DNA of 64,000 nucleotides from Mytilus galloprovincialis. Its lineage: Eukaryota; Mollusca; Bivalvia; Mytilida; Mytilidae. A program made the translations under genes and the position numbers. Where the stretch lies: the NCBI RefSeq assembly GCF_965363235.1, contig NC_134849.1:64623122-64687121 (forward strand), given 5' to 3'. Shown piece by piece: positions 48,878-60,430 of the stretch. Numbering within the stretch: position 1 is the first letter of the stretch; each line of letters starts with the position of its first letter. A model generated the notes under the pieces. It was not told the DNA's origin. It saw nothing but the letters and a program-made list of their open reading frames with translations, and did no database searches.

Positions 48878-50669
48878 GTAAGTAAAAATGTTAAACAAAA
48901 TGCAATTAACCCAAATCTACATTGCTATGCAAATCATAAAACAAAATTATGGAAAAAAAATCCCGTTTATAATGATATCAATGATAAAAATGATAGCAAT
49001 GAAACTACAACTTGACAAACATGAAGATAATTTCAATGAAAAAACGAAACTCTTATCCGTTTACATGCAAAACATGAAACCCCATCCCTGAAAAAAAAAA
49101 ACCAACATCGGAATTATTTTTTGTAATCAGGGACTTCTTATGGAGTGCAATGCTATTTGATGTGTGGTAGATAAATTGTACATTCCGATGGTGTTTTGTT
49201 TGGATCAATTACATGGATGGTTGCTGTTCTTTTGAGTAACAGTATGCAACATGCCGTTAGATTGTTTTTCAAAGAACACAAAAGATCAGTATACCAGTTT
49301 GCTACATGATTTATTTTAATTCATGAGTTCCTAAATTTTAGTCATTAACATTTTTAAAATGGACTTTTTACCTGTTTCAGGACCGAGAAACCAATGCAAC
49401 AAATGAAAATACACAAGAGACAACATCGAGAGCTCAAACTTCCTCAACTGCTGTAAATACCAGAACTACTAGAACAACACACAATGACATATTACAAACA
49501 GTTGCAGCTAGAAGTGTCATTGAAATGGGATATACAGATCAACAGGTTATAAATGCTTTTCATCATCTAACGACTTCCGGAAAAGGTATGAACTCTTGCA
49601 ATTTTATAAGATGTGTAAAATGACATGATACGAATGATATATAAGAAGACAAAAGCATTTTAGATTTGCAGCCTTACGCATTAGCACAAAACTTCACAAT
49701 TAATAAAATGAAATCAATATTAGTTAAAAGAAATGAAAAAAATAACAAGTTTATATTTAACCTTTATGAATCAAAAACAGATGTTTATAGAATTGGTGAA
49801 ATTCACAGCTGCTGCGCAATACTTCTTGTTTTGATCGCTTACATGAAATATGCAATATCATATATTTATTCATAATCATTTCAGATATGAACAGCATATC
49901 AGCAACAGACGTTATGCACATTTTACTAGATGATGAAGCTCATCCTCAACAGCAAGGAGCCACATCAGACGTGAGTCAACATGAAAATAATACGAACACG
50001 GCAGGTGACCACAAATCAGATAGTACCAGTACTCAGTGCAATGGCTTAGACAAGACAGTAAATGAGCAAAATTTACTGTTTGATGGTATGCTTCCTATTT
50101 ATTTTCTTAATTTTGTAAACAATTAAAATGCGAAAAGCAAGGATATATACAAAATTAAACTATAACAGATATTTCAGATTTTTAGGTAATACCTTTCAAC
50201 AAGTAAGTTCAAAACTATAAAATGAAGAATTTCTGAAATGACATTGAGAAGTTATTGAACTTTATTCTTTCAAATAGCGACGGGCGTATTATGGGCTCAT
50301 GTCGCAGCTGTTTATTGATATAGTAAAATAAGCTAAATATTAAGAGTTTGCAATTTGACATTAGTACTGACTTTCTTCTTTTTTCTTGGATAAAATAGTA
50401 TGAACTAGCAATTAAACAAGAACAAGAGAGCATTTTACATAAATACAAAAACTCTATTTTCTCTTATTTCAGATACAGAAAATCTGATAGAGGAAAACAG
50501 ACAATTGAGGGACCAGCGACTCTGTAAAGTGTGTTTAGATCTAGAGGCATCCATTGCATTTCTACCATGCGGACATATTGTGTGTTGTATTGACTGCGCT
50601 CCTGCCATGAGAAAATGTCCCGTATGTAGGACGTATGTGAAAGGAACTGTAAAAACTTATCTTGCATAA
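47324..50669 (+). CDS. IAP-family E3 ubiquitin ligase (BIR-BIR-UBA-RING), four coding exons
   Basis: Join 47324-48877, 49381-49585, 49885-50085 and 50473-50669: 2157 nt, 718 residues plus TAA. Domains: a charged, possibly coiled-coil region at about residues 78-145; BIR1 at about 234-300 with zinc ligands C271, C274, H291, C298; a Ser/Thr/Asn/Gln-rich linker at about 303-415; BIR2 at about 432-500 with C469, C472, H489, C496; UBA at about 555-603 with an MGY loop (567-569); RING at 671-705 (C671, C674, C686, H688, C692, C695, C702, C705) and a short dimerising-type tail ending YLA. Family knowledge: IAPs ubiquitinate partners and themselves through the RING, bind ubiquitin with the UBA, and bind caspases or IBM peptides with type II BIRs, in the cytosol. 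BIR2 resembles the last BIR of cIAP1/2; BIR1 has lost the groove tryptophan before its last cysteine. The architecture is BIRC2/3-like without a CARD, so no orthologue symbol is given. The frame is open upstream of this ATG to the acceptor at 47312, so the true start may lie in an earlier exon. Confidence 0.93.
49381..49585 (+). CDS. IAP exon: linker and first half of UBA domain
   Basis: The acceptor is a polypyrimidine run ending CAG at 49378-49380; the donor is GTATG at 49586. It is 205 nt, enters in phase 0 and leaves with one base of a split Asp codon (residue 587). It encodes residues 519-586: a Thr/Asn-rich linker, then a helix with V-I-E-M-G-Y (residues 564-569), the conserved MGF/MGY loop of UBA domains, and Q-Q-V-I-N-A-F, typical of UBA helix 2. 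The intron upstream is 503 bp. The exon was identified by the open frame, splice borders and UBA signature. Confidence 0.88.
49885..50085 (+). CDS. IAP exon: end of UBA domain and linker to RING
   Basis: The acceptor is ATTTCAG ending at 49884; the donor is GTATG at 50086. It is 201 nt, entering and leaving in phase 1. It begins with the last two bases of Asp587 and continues D-M-N-S-I-S-A-T-D-V-M-H-I-L-L-D, which fits UBA helix 3 as in cIAP and XIAP proteins. The rest (about residues 604-653) is a polar Ser/Thr/Asn-rich linker with no recognisable domain. The upstream intron is 299 bp and the downstream intron 387 bp. Confidence 0.87.
50473..50669 (+). CDS. IAP terminal exon: C3HC4 RING finger
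   Basis: The acceptor is TTATTTCAG ending at 50472; the stop TAA is at 50667-50669. It is 197 nt and completes the Asp654 codon. A short acidic/Gln-Arg helix precedes the RING. The RING pattern is C-x2-C, then P-C-G-H-x3-C-x2-C, then C-P-V-C, with all eight ligands present, followed by the R-x-Y/F-V-K-G-T-V-K-T-Y-L-A type tail needed for RING dimerisation in cIAPs. Known role of the family domain: recruits E2-ubiquitin and supports auto-ubiquitination and substrate ubiquitination. No disruption is visible, so the ligase is predicted active. Confidence 0.92.
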
Positions 50670-50722
50670 GTTACTTTTCAGCGATTCTATAAAGAAAATG
50701 AAAACGATGACTACCAAATCAA

Positions 50723-50850
50723 CCTGCAATTAGAAAATGTCCCGTATGTAAGAGATACGAAACAGGAAACGTAAAAACGTACCTCGCATAAGTTATTACT
50801 TTGTGGATCCATATGAAAAATGATTCAAATGACCACCAAATCATGTGCCA
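50723..50850 (+). pseudogene. Tandem partial duplicate of the IAP RING exon end plus 3' UTR
   Basis: Sequence from 50601 (end of the RING exon through the stop and the first 53 bp of 3' flank) is repeated 122 bp downstream. Translated from 50729 the copy reads I-R-K-C-P-V-C-K-R-Y-E-T-G-N-V-K-T-Y-L-A-stop, against M-R-K-C-P-V-C-R-T-Y-V-K-G-T-V-K-T-Y-L-A-stop in the gene. Similarity continues after both stops (accaaatca). It lies behind the gene's stop codon and lacks a convincing splice acceptor, so it is read as an untranslated relic of unequal exchange. Divergence is moderate, so it is not a recent copy. Confidence 0.82.
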
Positions 50851-51779
50851 AAATCAATGTTAAAAAGTAAAATTTATTTACTATTATTGAAATTTATATT
50901 TTGTGAAATTCTATTGTATTGTTGTTATAATTGAATATATGCATTTATTGTAATATTGTACTTCTGTATTTAAAGTTTTGATGGTTCGATCCAAAATGGG
51001 ATGATTTACAATGTTTATTAATACAATATAATATATTAGTAATGTAATATGTTTCAAATACTAATATAACTATTTTTGACGATGCAGATCTTAAATAGTC
51101 TTAACTGTTTGATTGCACATTTGAGTCTTTCATAGCTTCTGTTCAAATACTTCATACCTTTCATCGACTAATCGTTGTAATACAGAGCTTTGTATATTAT
51201 TTATTCATGTGTCTATCCGCCAACTCATTTCCTCTCGATTTCCTTCATACTTAATGATAACTATTTTTCGAAATTTTTAAGAATGTGATAGAAAAAAAGC
51301 ACTTAAATAAACTCATCATTGATACCAGGACTAAATTTAGTATATACGCCAGACGCGCGTTACGTCTACAAAAGACTCATCAGTGACGCTCCAATCCAGA
51401 AAAGTTAAAAAGAGTTTCAACATACAAAAATAACCTTAAAGAAATATCAGTGTATATCTATCATATTAGTCAAGTATATAGGATAGCTTTTGTTAACAAT
51501 CACAGTTCATCAATTTCGGATGTTCTAGATATAGGTTTATATGTGTAATTTTCTGAATATAGATTAATTATGTCATGAATGACGCATTCACACTGCAAAA
51601 GCAGTCAGACATTTATGATATATGTACCAAATCTACATCTTCAAAGTGGGGATGAGACATATACACATGTAAAGTAGATGTCAGTTATTTGGGAAGTAAC
51701 TTGATTTTAAAACGATTTCCTCATAGGCTAGGACACTATTTCATCAATGTTAATATTTTGTGCTCTGAAAATGATCAGT
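50851..51779. other. IAP 3' flank with a family F fragment
   Basis: 51,325-51,420 carries cgccagacgcgcgttacgtc and gactcatcagtgacgctcc (family F). No further exon seen. Confidence 0.5.
51306..51311 (+). terminator. Possible poly(A) signal of the IAP gene
   Basis: An AATAAA hexamer 637 bp after the stop codon, just upstream of a dispersed repeat starting near 51,325. It is the first canonical hexamer I noticed in the 3' flank. AT-rich sequence makes chance matches common, so this is weak. Confidence 0.25.
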
Positions 51780-53560
51780 TTTTCAGAATTTTTGTTTTAA
51801 TCTTTTATTTTTTTTTGTTAAATGCGTACCATGTTATCATGTTTACCTAAATTAGGTTTACTTTTGTTATTGTTTTTCTAAAGGTTGATTGTTTATGTAT
51901 CTTGCTAGGGCATATTATTATAATATTTAAAAATGTTTTAAGACTTTTAATACTTTTGTTGGTTATAACATGTCTAACTCAGGTAAGACACACTCATATT
52001 TTTTGTTTATTTATTACTTGTGATTCACTGTATACATGGTCACCTGACGTAACTGCACGAGAAAAATGCACGTGCTATTGTTTATGAAGACAATTTTTTA
52101 ACCATTGTTTTATATCAATATTTGTTAATATTGTAACTTCTTTCAGTATTTTTGTCATTGTTCATATTTTAATATCAAATTGCAAATATTTGTTATTTTT
52201 TTATTGCTGTTATTTTTATTAAAAAGATTTGCTATTGTGTTCACCAACTTGAATTACTCCTTTGTTAATGAAACATTAAAAATATATTATTCAGAAGATT
52301 CAATTTTCAATTAGTTCAATCAAAAGGATTGACCAAGATAATTTTGAATATCCCTGTAGTTCTTCTGTCGGTTGGAACATGTTTAACTTTTGCGAAAGTA
52401 GATTGTCTAAAAGGCTGATATGTTAAATTCACAGGCACGTCCGGTCGTAATTGGTACGTTGAATTCAATACTTCATAACGGAAGAATGCCATATACTCTG
52501 TATGTCAAAGGAACCTTTGGGATAACGCATAAGTTTTCTGTAGGTTGCTTCATATTTGAATGCCTTCCGCTTTTTAGTACCTCTTTTTCGGTAAGGTCAA
52601 AATGTTACGCTCTCGTCTTATCGACCTACCTAATAGATATTACGATGTTCCTATTGAGTTAATTGATAATCCATCTTCTTCTTGTATATATATAAACTAA
52701 TTGCAAATGGATTACTACCTCTATCAAATTCAATTTCATTTTTATGTGGGCGTTTTTGCAGTACCGACGTATCATATTGATATTTATTATTTAAATGATT
52801 ATTCACGAAACATTTGCACTGGGCATTGATTAAATATGTTTCGTTGTTATTCTGAAATCCATTGTTCATTCGCACTACCGAATTCTTAACTTTGATATAC
52901 TTATAGAATGTTTTATGAATAAGTGTGATGCGCTCTGAAATCTAAGCCAAGCGTCGTATATATGTCGACTTAAAAAAAAAGTTCTTATATTGAACTGATA
53001 TTCATTATCCGGTGTGTTCTTATATTGTGAGTACATGTAGTTAATATATTTGGTATTATCACTACTATTCATGCATGTAGTTCATCGATTTGTTATTATG
53101 GTTTAGACACAGTTTAACGATTTTTTATTATCGTTAATACACAGTTGATAAATATTTTTTTATTATTGTTAGTTCATATTTGATATGGTTGTTTATTATT
53201 CTTCCTTTATCACATACTACATGTTACCTCAGATAAACCATGCGTTGTGCTATTGAACTATTCGTGATATCTGTTCAAATTGTCTTATAATTAAAAGCAT
53301 TTTTGTTATACATGTATATGTTTTTATTATATTTTCCGAATGTAAATTGTACATTTCAATTTCTCCAAGGAAGAGTCATGAGCTGGCATCACTCACTTAC
53401 ATGGATTAATTTTGTCCTTGCTCAGAAGAGGGTTATTTTGAACATCTATCAACCTGTACTTCGTCTATCCATTTAGCAGTCAATTTGTTCCTCTATCTAT
53501 AGTCATTGTAGACTAGTCCGATAGTGTTCTTACATTTCAAGACGTTCGTCTGTCACATGA
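51780..53560. repeat. Second duplicated segment, copy 1
   Basis: Diverged match to 55,740-56,720: gggcatattat.a.., ctcaggtaaga.acac, gcaggcacgtcc.g, tttagtacctctt.ttcg and aaggtcaaaat blocks in order. An 80-codon frame (52,420-52,662) is interrupted by stops in the other copy, so it is not called as a gene. Confidence 0.7.
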
Positions 53561-54324
53561 ATACCGCACCGGTAAAGTAAAAATATATCAAATTTATTCT
53601 ATAGGGCTGCAAAGTAGGATCGTTAATATCCCGTCCGATTAGAAAGGTGTAGGTAGAATACTGTGTTTGCACAGTAATTGACTTTTGTATGGTCCGTGGT
53701 TGTTCTGTCTCTATCCAATATAATTTCCCTTTCAGTGGCATCGGAATTCTTCCCGCCCTTTATCCCTTTCGAATCCTTTGACTGTACTTCTCTATTGGTC
53801 TATGTCAAATTGTTCTCTTCATGTACATGCATTGCCATTAAAACGTAAAGCAAACAAAAACCAATCAATTAATCAATCGTATACACTCATTGGGCAGTAC
53901 TACAAATAAAAGCTTACTGATATTTGGTGTTAGGCTTTTTATAGAAAACTGTCATTTACCTTGATCTTATATTCATGCAGATGCAACAAACAATTTAGAA
54001 AAATAATTTTGTCGATATCTTTTTTTGTTACGAAGGAGATGTACAGTGAATATGTTCCTTTGTTCTGCGGTTTGTATGATCTGCCGACAATTATATTGTT
54101 TGATTGCGAGTTTCTCTAGATCTGAAATGACTACTATTGCTTGTTTTTTAGCTGTATTTCTGTCACAAAGTGTTTTATCGGCATTCATCTATCATTGTAA
54201 AGATGCCGAAGGTTTCGCATGCCATTTACGCAGGTTCAACCCACCATTGGTTTTTTGAAATGTCCTGTACCTAGTCAGGAATATTAAAGCTGTTATCAAA
54301 ATTTTATCAAATAGTTCGTTTCTA

Positions 54325-54600
54325 TAATTGTTGTCGTTTGTGTTTTGTTGCACTTCGGTGTTCCTGTTGTTCGTTTGTTTTCCTATAATAAGTAATGGAT
54401 TTCCCTTGATTTTTGGTTTGGAACTCGGATTTGTTTTTACTCAACCGATTTATGACTTTTGAACACCAGTATACTACTGCTGCCTTCAATTGACATGTTT
54501 CTGCAATAGTCAAAGACGCAACAACTGTTTGAATTGTTTTGATATCCGCATTTTGTTTGTGTGTTATTTTCCACTGGTTTGATTTGATCAATGCTGTAAA
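54325..54600 (+). repeat. Dispersed repeat family H, copy 1
   Basis: gttgtcgtttgtgttttgttgc, actcggatttgtttttactc and atgacttttgaacaccagta; copy 2 at 55,505-55,700. Confidence 0.65.
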
Positions 54601-54621
54601 AAAGAGGAAGAAGATAAGGTG

Positions 54622-54862
54622 TTAGGAGCCTCTGGCCTTGGTTCGTCTTGTATGATTTTTAATTTTAGTTTCTTGTGTATAATTCGGAGTTTAGTATGAC
54701 GTCCATTATCACTGTACTAGTATACATATTTTTTAGGGACCAGCTGAAGGATACCTAAGGGTGCAGGAATTCTCGCTACATTGAAGACCCATTGGTGGCA
54801 TTCGGCTGTTGTCTGCTCTATGTAGCTTTGACACATTCCCCATTTCCTTTTCCAATTTTATG
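54622..54862 (+). repeat. Dispersed repeat family A, copy 3
   Basis: gttaggagcctctggccttg, tatcactgtactagtatac, gaagacccattggtggcatt and gacacattccccatttcc. Confidence 0.8.
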
Positions 54863-55504
54863 TGTTAAAATAGTATTAATATACAATGGAACACCCATGG
54901 AATTTTATAATTAGGGTCTAAATAGGGTTTACAGTTGAACAATGGGACAAATCCACGTTAAAGTTGTAAAAAACATAAAGAATAGAGACAAACATAGATC
55001 ATTCATAAAAAAAAATAACATCAATGGGGAGCTATTGCAATGTAAATAAAGAAAAAAGAATAATAATACAATTTTTATAATGGAGAAAAACTACTTCTGA
55101 CATTAAAGAAAAAAGAAAAGAAGAATCCACATCTAGCACCTCGAGAACTTGTCAATTTAATATAGTTATCCAGCTATTTTAATTTGTTTAGATATATTTA
55201 TGTTTCATTGAACTTATTCACTTCGTTTTTATTTCCTTATTGAAATGTTTGTAGGCGTTTGCCAATCATTTAACATCATTAATATATATGTGTATATCAC
55301 GCCTATCATTTTAAGTGTATTCATCATCCATTGAGACGGTACAATATTTAGTTCAATTGAAATGATGAATGAGTCAACAACAAAATTTATTGAGCAAGTG
55401 TTTAATTATAAATTTAAACCTTGGATGGTACTATTTCTGTGAAAAATATCAAGTTTGATGATTTCACACTAATTAGTTAAACTTACTGTACCAAGTCAGG
55501 AAAA
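54863..55504. other. Intergenic, nothing recognised
   Basis: AT-rich, A-run rich; no supported exon. Confidence 0.4.
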
Positions 55505-55700
55505 TATCTTATATCCGGTGTGTGTTGCATTGTCGTTTGGTTTTTAGTGCCCTTCAGTGTTATAGTTCCATGTATTTCGTAGTTTTCCTCTGATAGTTGA
55601 TGTGTTTCCCTCGGGTTTACTTTGTAACCTGGATTTGTTTTCACTCAATCGAATTATGACTTTCGAACAGCGTTTTACTACTGTTGCCTTTATTTCCTCA
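55505..55700 (+). repeat. Dispersed repeat family H, copy 2
   Basis: cctggatttgttttcactca, cgaattatgactttcgaaca and gcgttttactactgttgcct; a short third piece at about 57,010-57,055. Confidence 0.65.
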
Positions 55701-55739
55701 TAGACCTTGACGCTATTTATCTAGTGTTTCTCTTTTATG

Positions 55740-56720
55740 GACAAAATATAGTCAAATCAGAACTTTGATATAATTAGTGTTTTTGTTTGTTGAATGTGTT
55801 TACTTCTGTTATTGATACTCTTTAGGTTCACAGGGCATATTATCATGTTCTTTGATAATGTAATTGTTTAGGACTTCTGTTTGTTATAACTCAGGTAAGA
55901 TACACAGTATCAATTTTTTTTTTATAATTTCATAACTTGTGATTCGCTTTATATTTGTTATACATGGTAACTCGACAAAACTGCACGAGAACAATGTACG
56001 TGCTGAGTTTTAGCCATTGTCTTATATTCACATACGTTGATACTTTATTTTCTGCAAAAATATTTTTATTGTTATTAATATCCAGATGCTAATATTTTTT
56101 ATAACTATTATTTTACTTGCTGTTACATACAGTTGCAACTTTGTTTACCAAATTGCATGACTCTTTTGTTAATGAAGCATAGTTGTCTAAGATACTTGTA
56201 AACATTCCTGGATATCTGCCGTCCAGTGGAACATGTTTAACTATTGCTATAGTGGAATTTGGCTATGCAGATGGTTAAATAAGCAGGCACGTCCCGCTGT
56301 AATTAGTAAGTTGAATTCGATACTCCATAAAGGAAGAATTCTATGAACTCTTTATGTTGAAGGAACCCTTACAATAACTCATAAGGGTTCCGGAGGTTGC
56401 TATATTATATTCGAATCTTTTCCCTTTCTTTAGTACCTCTTATTCGATTAGGTCAAAATATTCAGCGCCTCAAGTGTTTTTATATTATTTTCGAATGTCA
56501 ATGTCATGATTGTATATGCCAATTTCTTTAAGCATGAGTCCTTGGTTATCATCACTGGCTTAAATAGTAGAATTACGCACTTGTTCCAAAGGTGTATTTA
56601 ACAACCTCTTTCCACATTCCATCGTTTGTCTATCAACCGGTCGATTTGTCTTTCTATCTCCTGACTTTGAGCCTTTCTATTAATGTTCATCCATTTGACC
56701 CTTAGTCCGTCTTAATTTCT
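55740..56720. repeat. Second duplicated segment, copy 2
   Basis: Counterpart of 51,780-53,560, same orientation, shorter. Confidence 0.7.
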
Positions 56721-57515
56721 GACATATTGTTAGCAAGATGTCTGATCTTTTTGAACATGTGGTACCAAGCTTGTTATTTATAAGCGATGCTACAGGAATT
56801 TGACAAGTATAATGACCAAGAACTTATTAACTTTATGTTTACCGCATACATATAAGCATTGCCACGAACTATTCTGAATCTTCACCAACCATCTGTAAAA
56901 AAAAAAAAACATAATTTATACCAATTATTAAATATTTGGGTTGTCCTCCCTATGTTTTAAGTCAAGGCAAGCACCCTTACCACGTGAACACCAGGGCGCG
57001 TTTTACACATTTTATTTCGATTTCTATCGAACAGCGGTATACTACTATTGCAGATATATATATTGCATATGTTAATTCTTGTGCATATTCTCCATTACTT
57101 TTTTCACATACAATCTTAAGGGGTAAAATTACTTGCTAGTCAATAACATTTTCAGAATAACTTACGTCCAATGTTTTTCGTAACATATATTATAAGTAAT
57201 GACTGAAGTATAATGAGTTTTACTTATTTCTGAATATTTACTCCTTAAACGTTGCACTGTAACTGATTACATTGTGTATTTTCCATATGTGCAATTTGCG
57301 CACCCAATGTGCTTAACAGCATTATCATACTACGTGTACGTAGAAAAAAAAATGTTTTTTTTACATTTTTAATGTCATTGAAATACCGAGGAGCAATTTG
57401 CCTTTTGTAGATTTGAAAAATTGTTTATCTTTTAGTCTACATTTTCTGAGATTCAGATAATAATGTTTAAAATTTCAAACGGTCGTATATTGGTATGACG
57501 TTGGCGTGGTCGTCG
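56721..57515. other. Intergenic, nothing recognised
   Basis: AT-rich apart from the small family H piece. Confidence 0.4.
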
Positions 57516-57519
57516 TCGT

Positions 57520-58375
57520 CGTCGTTCGAAGGCATTTGATTTTCGCATTATAACTTTAGTATAAGTAAATAGAAATCTATAAAATTGAAACACAAGGTGT
57601 ATGGCCATAAAAGGAAGGTTGGGATTGATTTAAAGAGTTTTGGTTCCAACAGTTTAGGAATCAGGGGCCTCAAAAGGCCCCAAATATGCATTTTTTCTTG
57701 GTTTTCGCACAATAACGTTAGTATAAGTAAACATAAATCGATGAAATTTTAACATAAGGTTTATGACCACAAAAGGAAGGTTGGAATTGATTTTGGGAGT
57801 TTTGGTCCCAACAGTTTAGGAATTAGGGTCCAAAAAAAGTCTAAAATAAGCATTTTTCTTAGTTTTTGCACAATAAGTTTAGTATTAGTAAATAGAAATC
57901 TAGGGAATTTTAACAATAGGTTTATGTCTACAAAAGGAAGGTTAGGATTGATTTTGGGAGTTTTGGTCCCAACAGTGTAGGAATTAGGGTCTAAAAGGGT
58001 TCAAAATTAAACTTTTTTGATTTCATCAAAAATTGAACTATTGGGGTTCTTTGATATGCCAAATCTAACCGGGTATTTAGATTCTTAATTTTTGGTCTAC
58101 ATTAAGGTCCAAAGGGTCCTAGGAATTAGGGTCCAAAAGGGTTCAAAATTGAACATTATTTGATTTCACCAAAAATTGAATTCTTACCATGTATTTAGAT
58201 TTTGGATATTGGACCATAATAGGTAAATGTCCAATTTAAAACTTTTAAGTTTAAGTTTAAGTTCTTAGACCACATTCATTCTGTGTCAGAAACCTATGTT
58301 GTGTCAACTAATTAAATCCAACTTTGCCCATTCTGTTCAAGGTTCGACTTCTGCGGTTTTTTAGTTAATTAGTCC
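57520..58375 (+). repeat. Dispersed repeat family D, copy 3 with internal tandem units
   Basis: Three units of about 170 bp (gtataagtaa.., aaaggaaggttgg.attga, ccaacagtttaggaat) start near 57,555, 57,717 and 57,880. Then ctgtgtcagaaacctatgtt and caaggttcgacttctgcgg. A gtcgtcgtcgtcgtcg run sits at 57,509-57,525. Confidence 0.75.
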
Positions 58376-58846
58376 ATATAGTTCATTTAAACAGATCAGT
58401 AGATGTCTTCTCGATAAGCTTGCCTTCACGATTCTGTACCAAATCTTTCATTATCTAATCGCAACATTTGACCTCCGTTAGGTTTTCCATCGCAATTTGT
58501 TTTTTGATATACAGAATGACATATAGGATCGTGAAGGAAGTCGTTGATTCTAATGATTCTTACAATTATTTTGTGTGAGCATAACTAAAATTTTGGCAAA
58601 AAAAAAAAAACTTGACAAAAATTAACGGATTTTGGAAGCCAAGGCAAGGTTAACAAAATGTTCTGTCTTTAAGTGCGTATAATATTTATTTAATAAGCTA
58701 TTGGTTTCACCGTTTTGACTTACAACTACAACTTTTTAACTCTCCGTATAAATATTCAGTTTGTCAATCGCCTTTATCCAGATTTACTTTATGTTAACAA
58801 AATAAAACATGTACAATAAATGTGAATGATACAGTAATCTCTTACC

Positions 58847-59144
58847 CACGGGGGGGTCTCTTCCTATATAAAGGTATATACATATGTGCCGCTGGAATGG
58901 GTCCCTTTTTTGATCCGTCAAATATATCAATGGGGTGCAATTTTACCGAGGAAATATATCAATAGGTAGTAATTGACCGATTGTGATATATCAATGGGTG
59001 ATAAATATATGAATGGGTTATGATTTCGCTGTGAAATATATGTATAGGTAGGGATTTCACAATTATTCAATATATGAATGGGGGTGTTTTTAAAATCCCA
59101 GCTGCACACCTGTACCCAAAATCCCATGTTGAGACCCCCCCGTG
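58847..59144. mobile_element. 298-bp MITE, 14-bp TIR, 8-bp TSD (hAT-like)
   Basis: TIR CACGGGGGGGTCTC is perfect at both ends, with direct repeats CTCTTACC at 58839-58846 and 59145-59152. Copy 1 of the duplication reads ctgttacctaag with no insertion. The interior has about five aatatatcaatgggt-like units. Confidence 0.88.
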
Positions 59145-59440
59145 CTCTTACCCAAGTTACAAACTAGGTCATTCACCTGTGTAACATGTATGTACAGATA
59201 TATTTATATTATACTAGTATAAAATAGAAAAACGAAATGTGGGACACAGCCCGAACAAAGCGCAGATAACTGCCGAAGTCCACTAATGTGTTTTCAACGA
59301 ATCGATATAATCCTCTTTTGAAATAAAGAGGTTGTATTAAAGAGGCTGCTTATTTGTAATTACGCCATATACATGGTATAGATGCGCAATTTTACCCAAA
59401 GCAAGTGTAGCGTGCATTTAAAATTTCTAATACGTAATAA

Positions 59441-59879
59441 AGGGAAAACGGTACTATTTATTCTTCCATAGGCGACAATACTAGCATTTTTTAAATTTAC
59501 CAGTTTTTATAATAAAAACCTGGATAAAACAGTTATGTGTGGTGTTAGTACTTTATTACTGTATTCTAAAAATTGAATCCGAATAGTATCATGACCAATT
59601 TCTAACGGAGCTTGTTTATGTTATCCATGCCCACCGTCATTTTGCACCAAATTTATGAAATTATGAAAGCCTTTTCGAATAATTCTCTAGAAAATATTTA
59701 AATGGGTTTTAAAATTTATATTTTAAATTTACACACTACAGTTATTCATAGATAAATAAAATAAATATATTGTACCTTTACATCCAATCACAGCTCTCCT
59801 AAGTTGACTTCCTTCGCCTGTCTTGGGTACACAAAAGGCAAACCTTATGCTGGGGAAATGTAATACTACCGTTTTCCCT
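59441..59879. mobile_element. 439-bp MITE with AGGGAAAACGGTA termini
   Basis: AGGGAAAACGGTACTATT at left and inverted AGGGAAAACGGTAGTATT at right (17/18). ATAA flanks both sides (59437-59440, 59880-59883). No equivalent insertion in copy 1 (near 40,795). Confidence 0.82.
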
Positions 59880-60096
59880 ATAACAAGGATGCAAGACATG
59901 GGTTTTTGTCATGATGAAGATGCACATAGTTGTTGACATGTAGCCGTCAACTTCATTTTATATTCGTAGGATATATGCGCTTTTTATCACGACAACCTTT
60001 CAAGATAGAGAGTTCGTGATTAACGAGGAATCTATTCAATAAAAGTGTAACAGGATAAAGTTGGAATCAACTCCTCTGAAGTGTAAATAGTTATCA

Positions 60097-60430
60097 AAGG
60101 TACCAGGATTAGAATTTAGTACGCCAGACGCGCGTTTCGTCTACATAAGACTCATCAGTGACGCTCATATCAAAATATTTATAAAGCCAAATAAGTACAA
60201 AGTTGAAGAGCATTGAGGATCCAAAATTCCAAAAATTTGTGCCAAATACATCTAAGGTAATCTATGCCTGGGATAAGAGAATCCTTAGTTTTTCGAAAAA
60301 TTCAAAGTTTTGTAAACAGGAAATTTATAAAAATGACCACATTAATGATATTCATGTCAACACCAAAGTGTTGACTACTGGGCTGGTGATACCCTCGGGG
60401 ACGAAACGTCCACCAGCAGTGGCATCGACC
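60097..60430 (+). repeat. Dispersed repeat family F inserted in duplication copy 2
   Basis: gtacgccagacgcgcgtttc, aagactcatcagtgacgctc, gaagagcattgaggatcc and cctcggggacgaaacgtcc. The 94-codon frame across it is repeat-derived. A short minus-strand piece lies at 60,800-60,850. Familiar mussel repeat. Confidence 0.75.

Noticed and set aside
47324-49015. 563-codon single frame taken as the complete protein
   Set aside because: A GTAAGT donor at 48878 and three downstream exons in matching phase add UBA and RING. The read-through tail after residue 518 has no domain.
52420-52662. 80-codon frame as a gene
   Set aside because: The duplicate at 56.3 kb is broken by stops and indels, and no domain or splice support is present.
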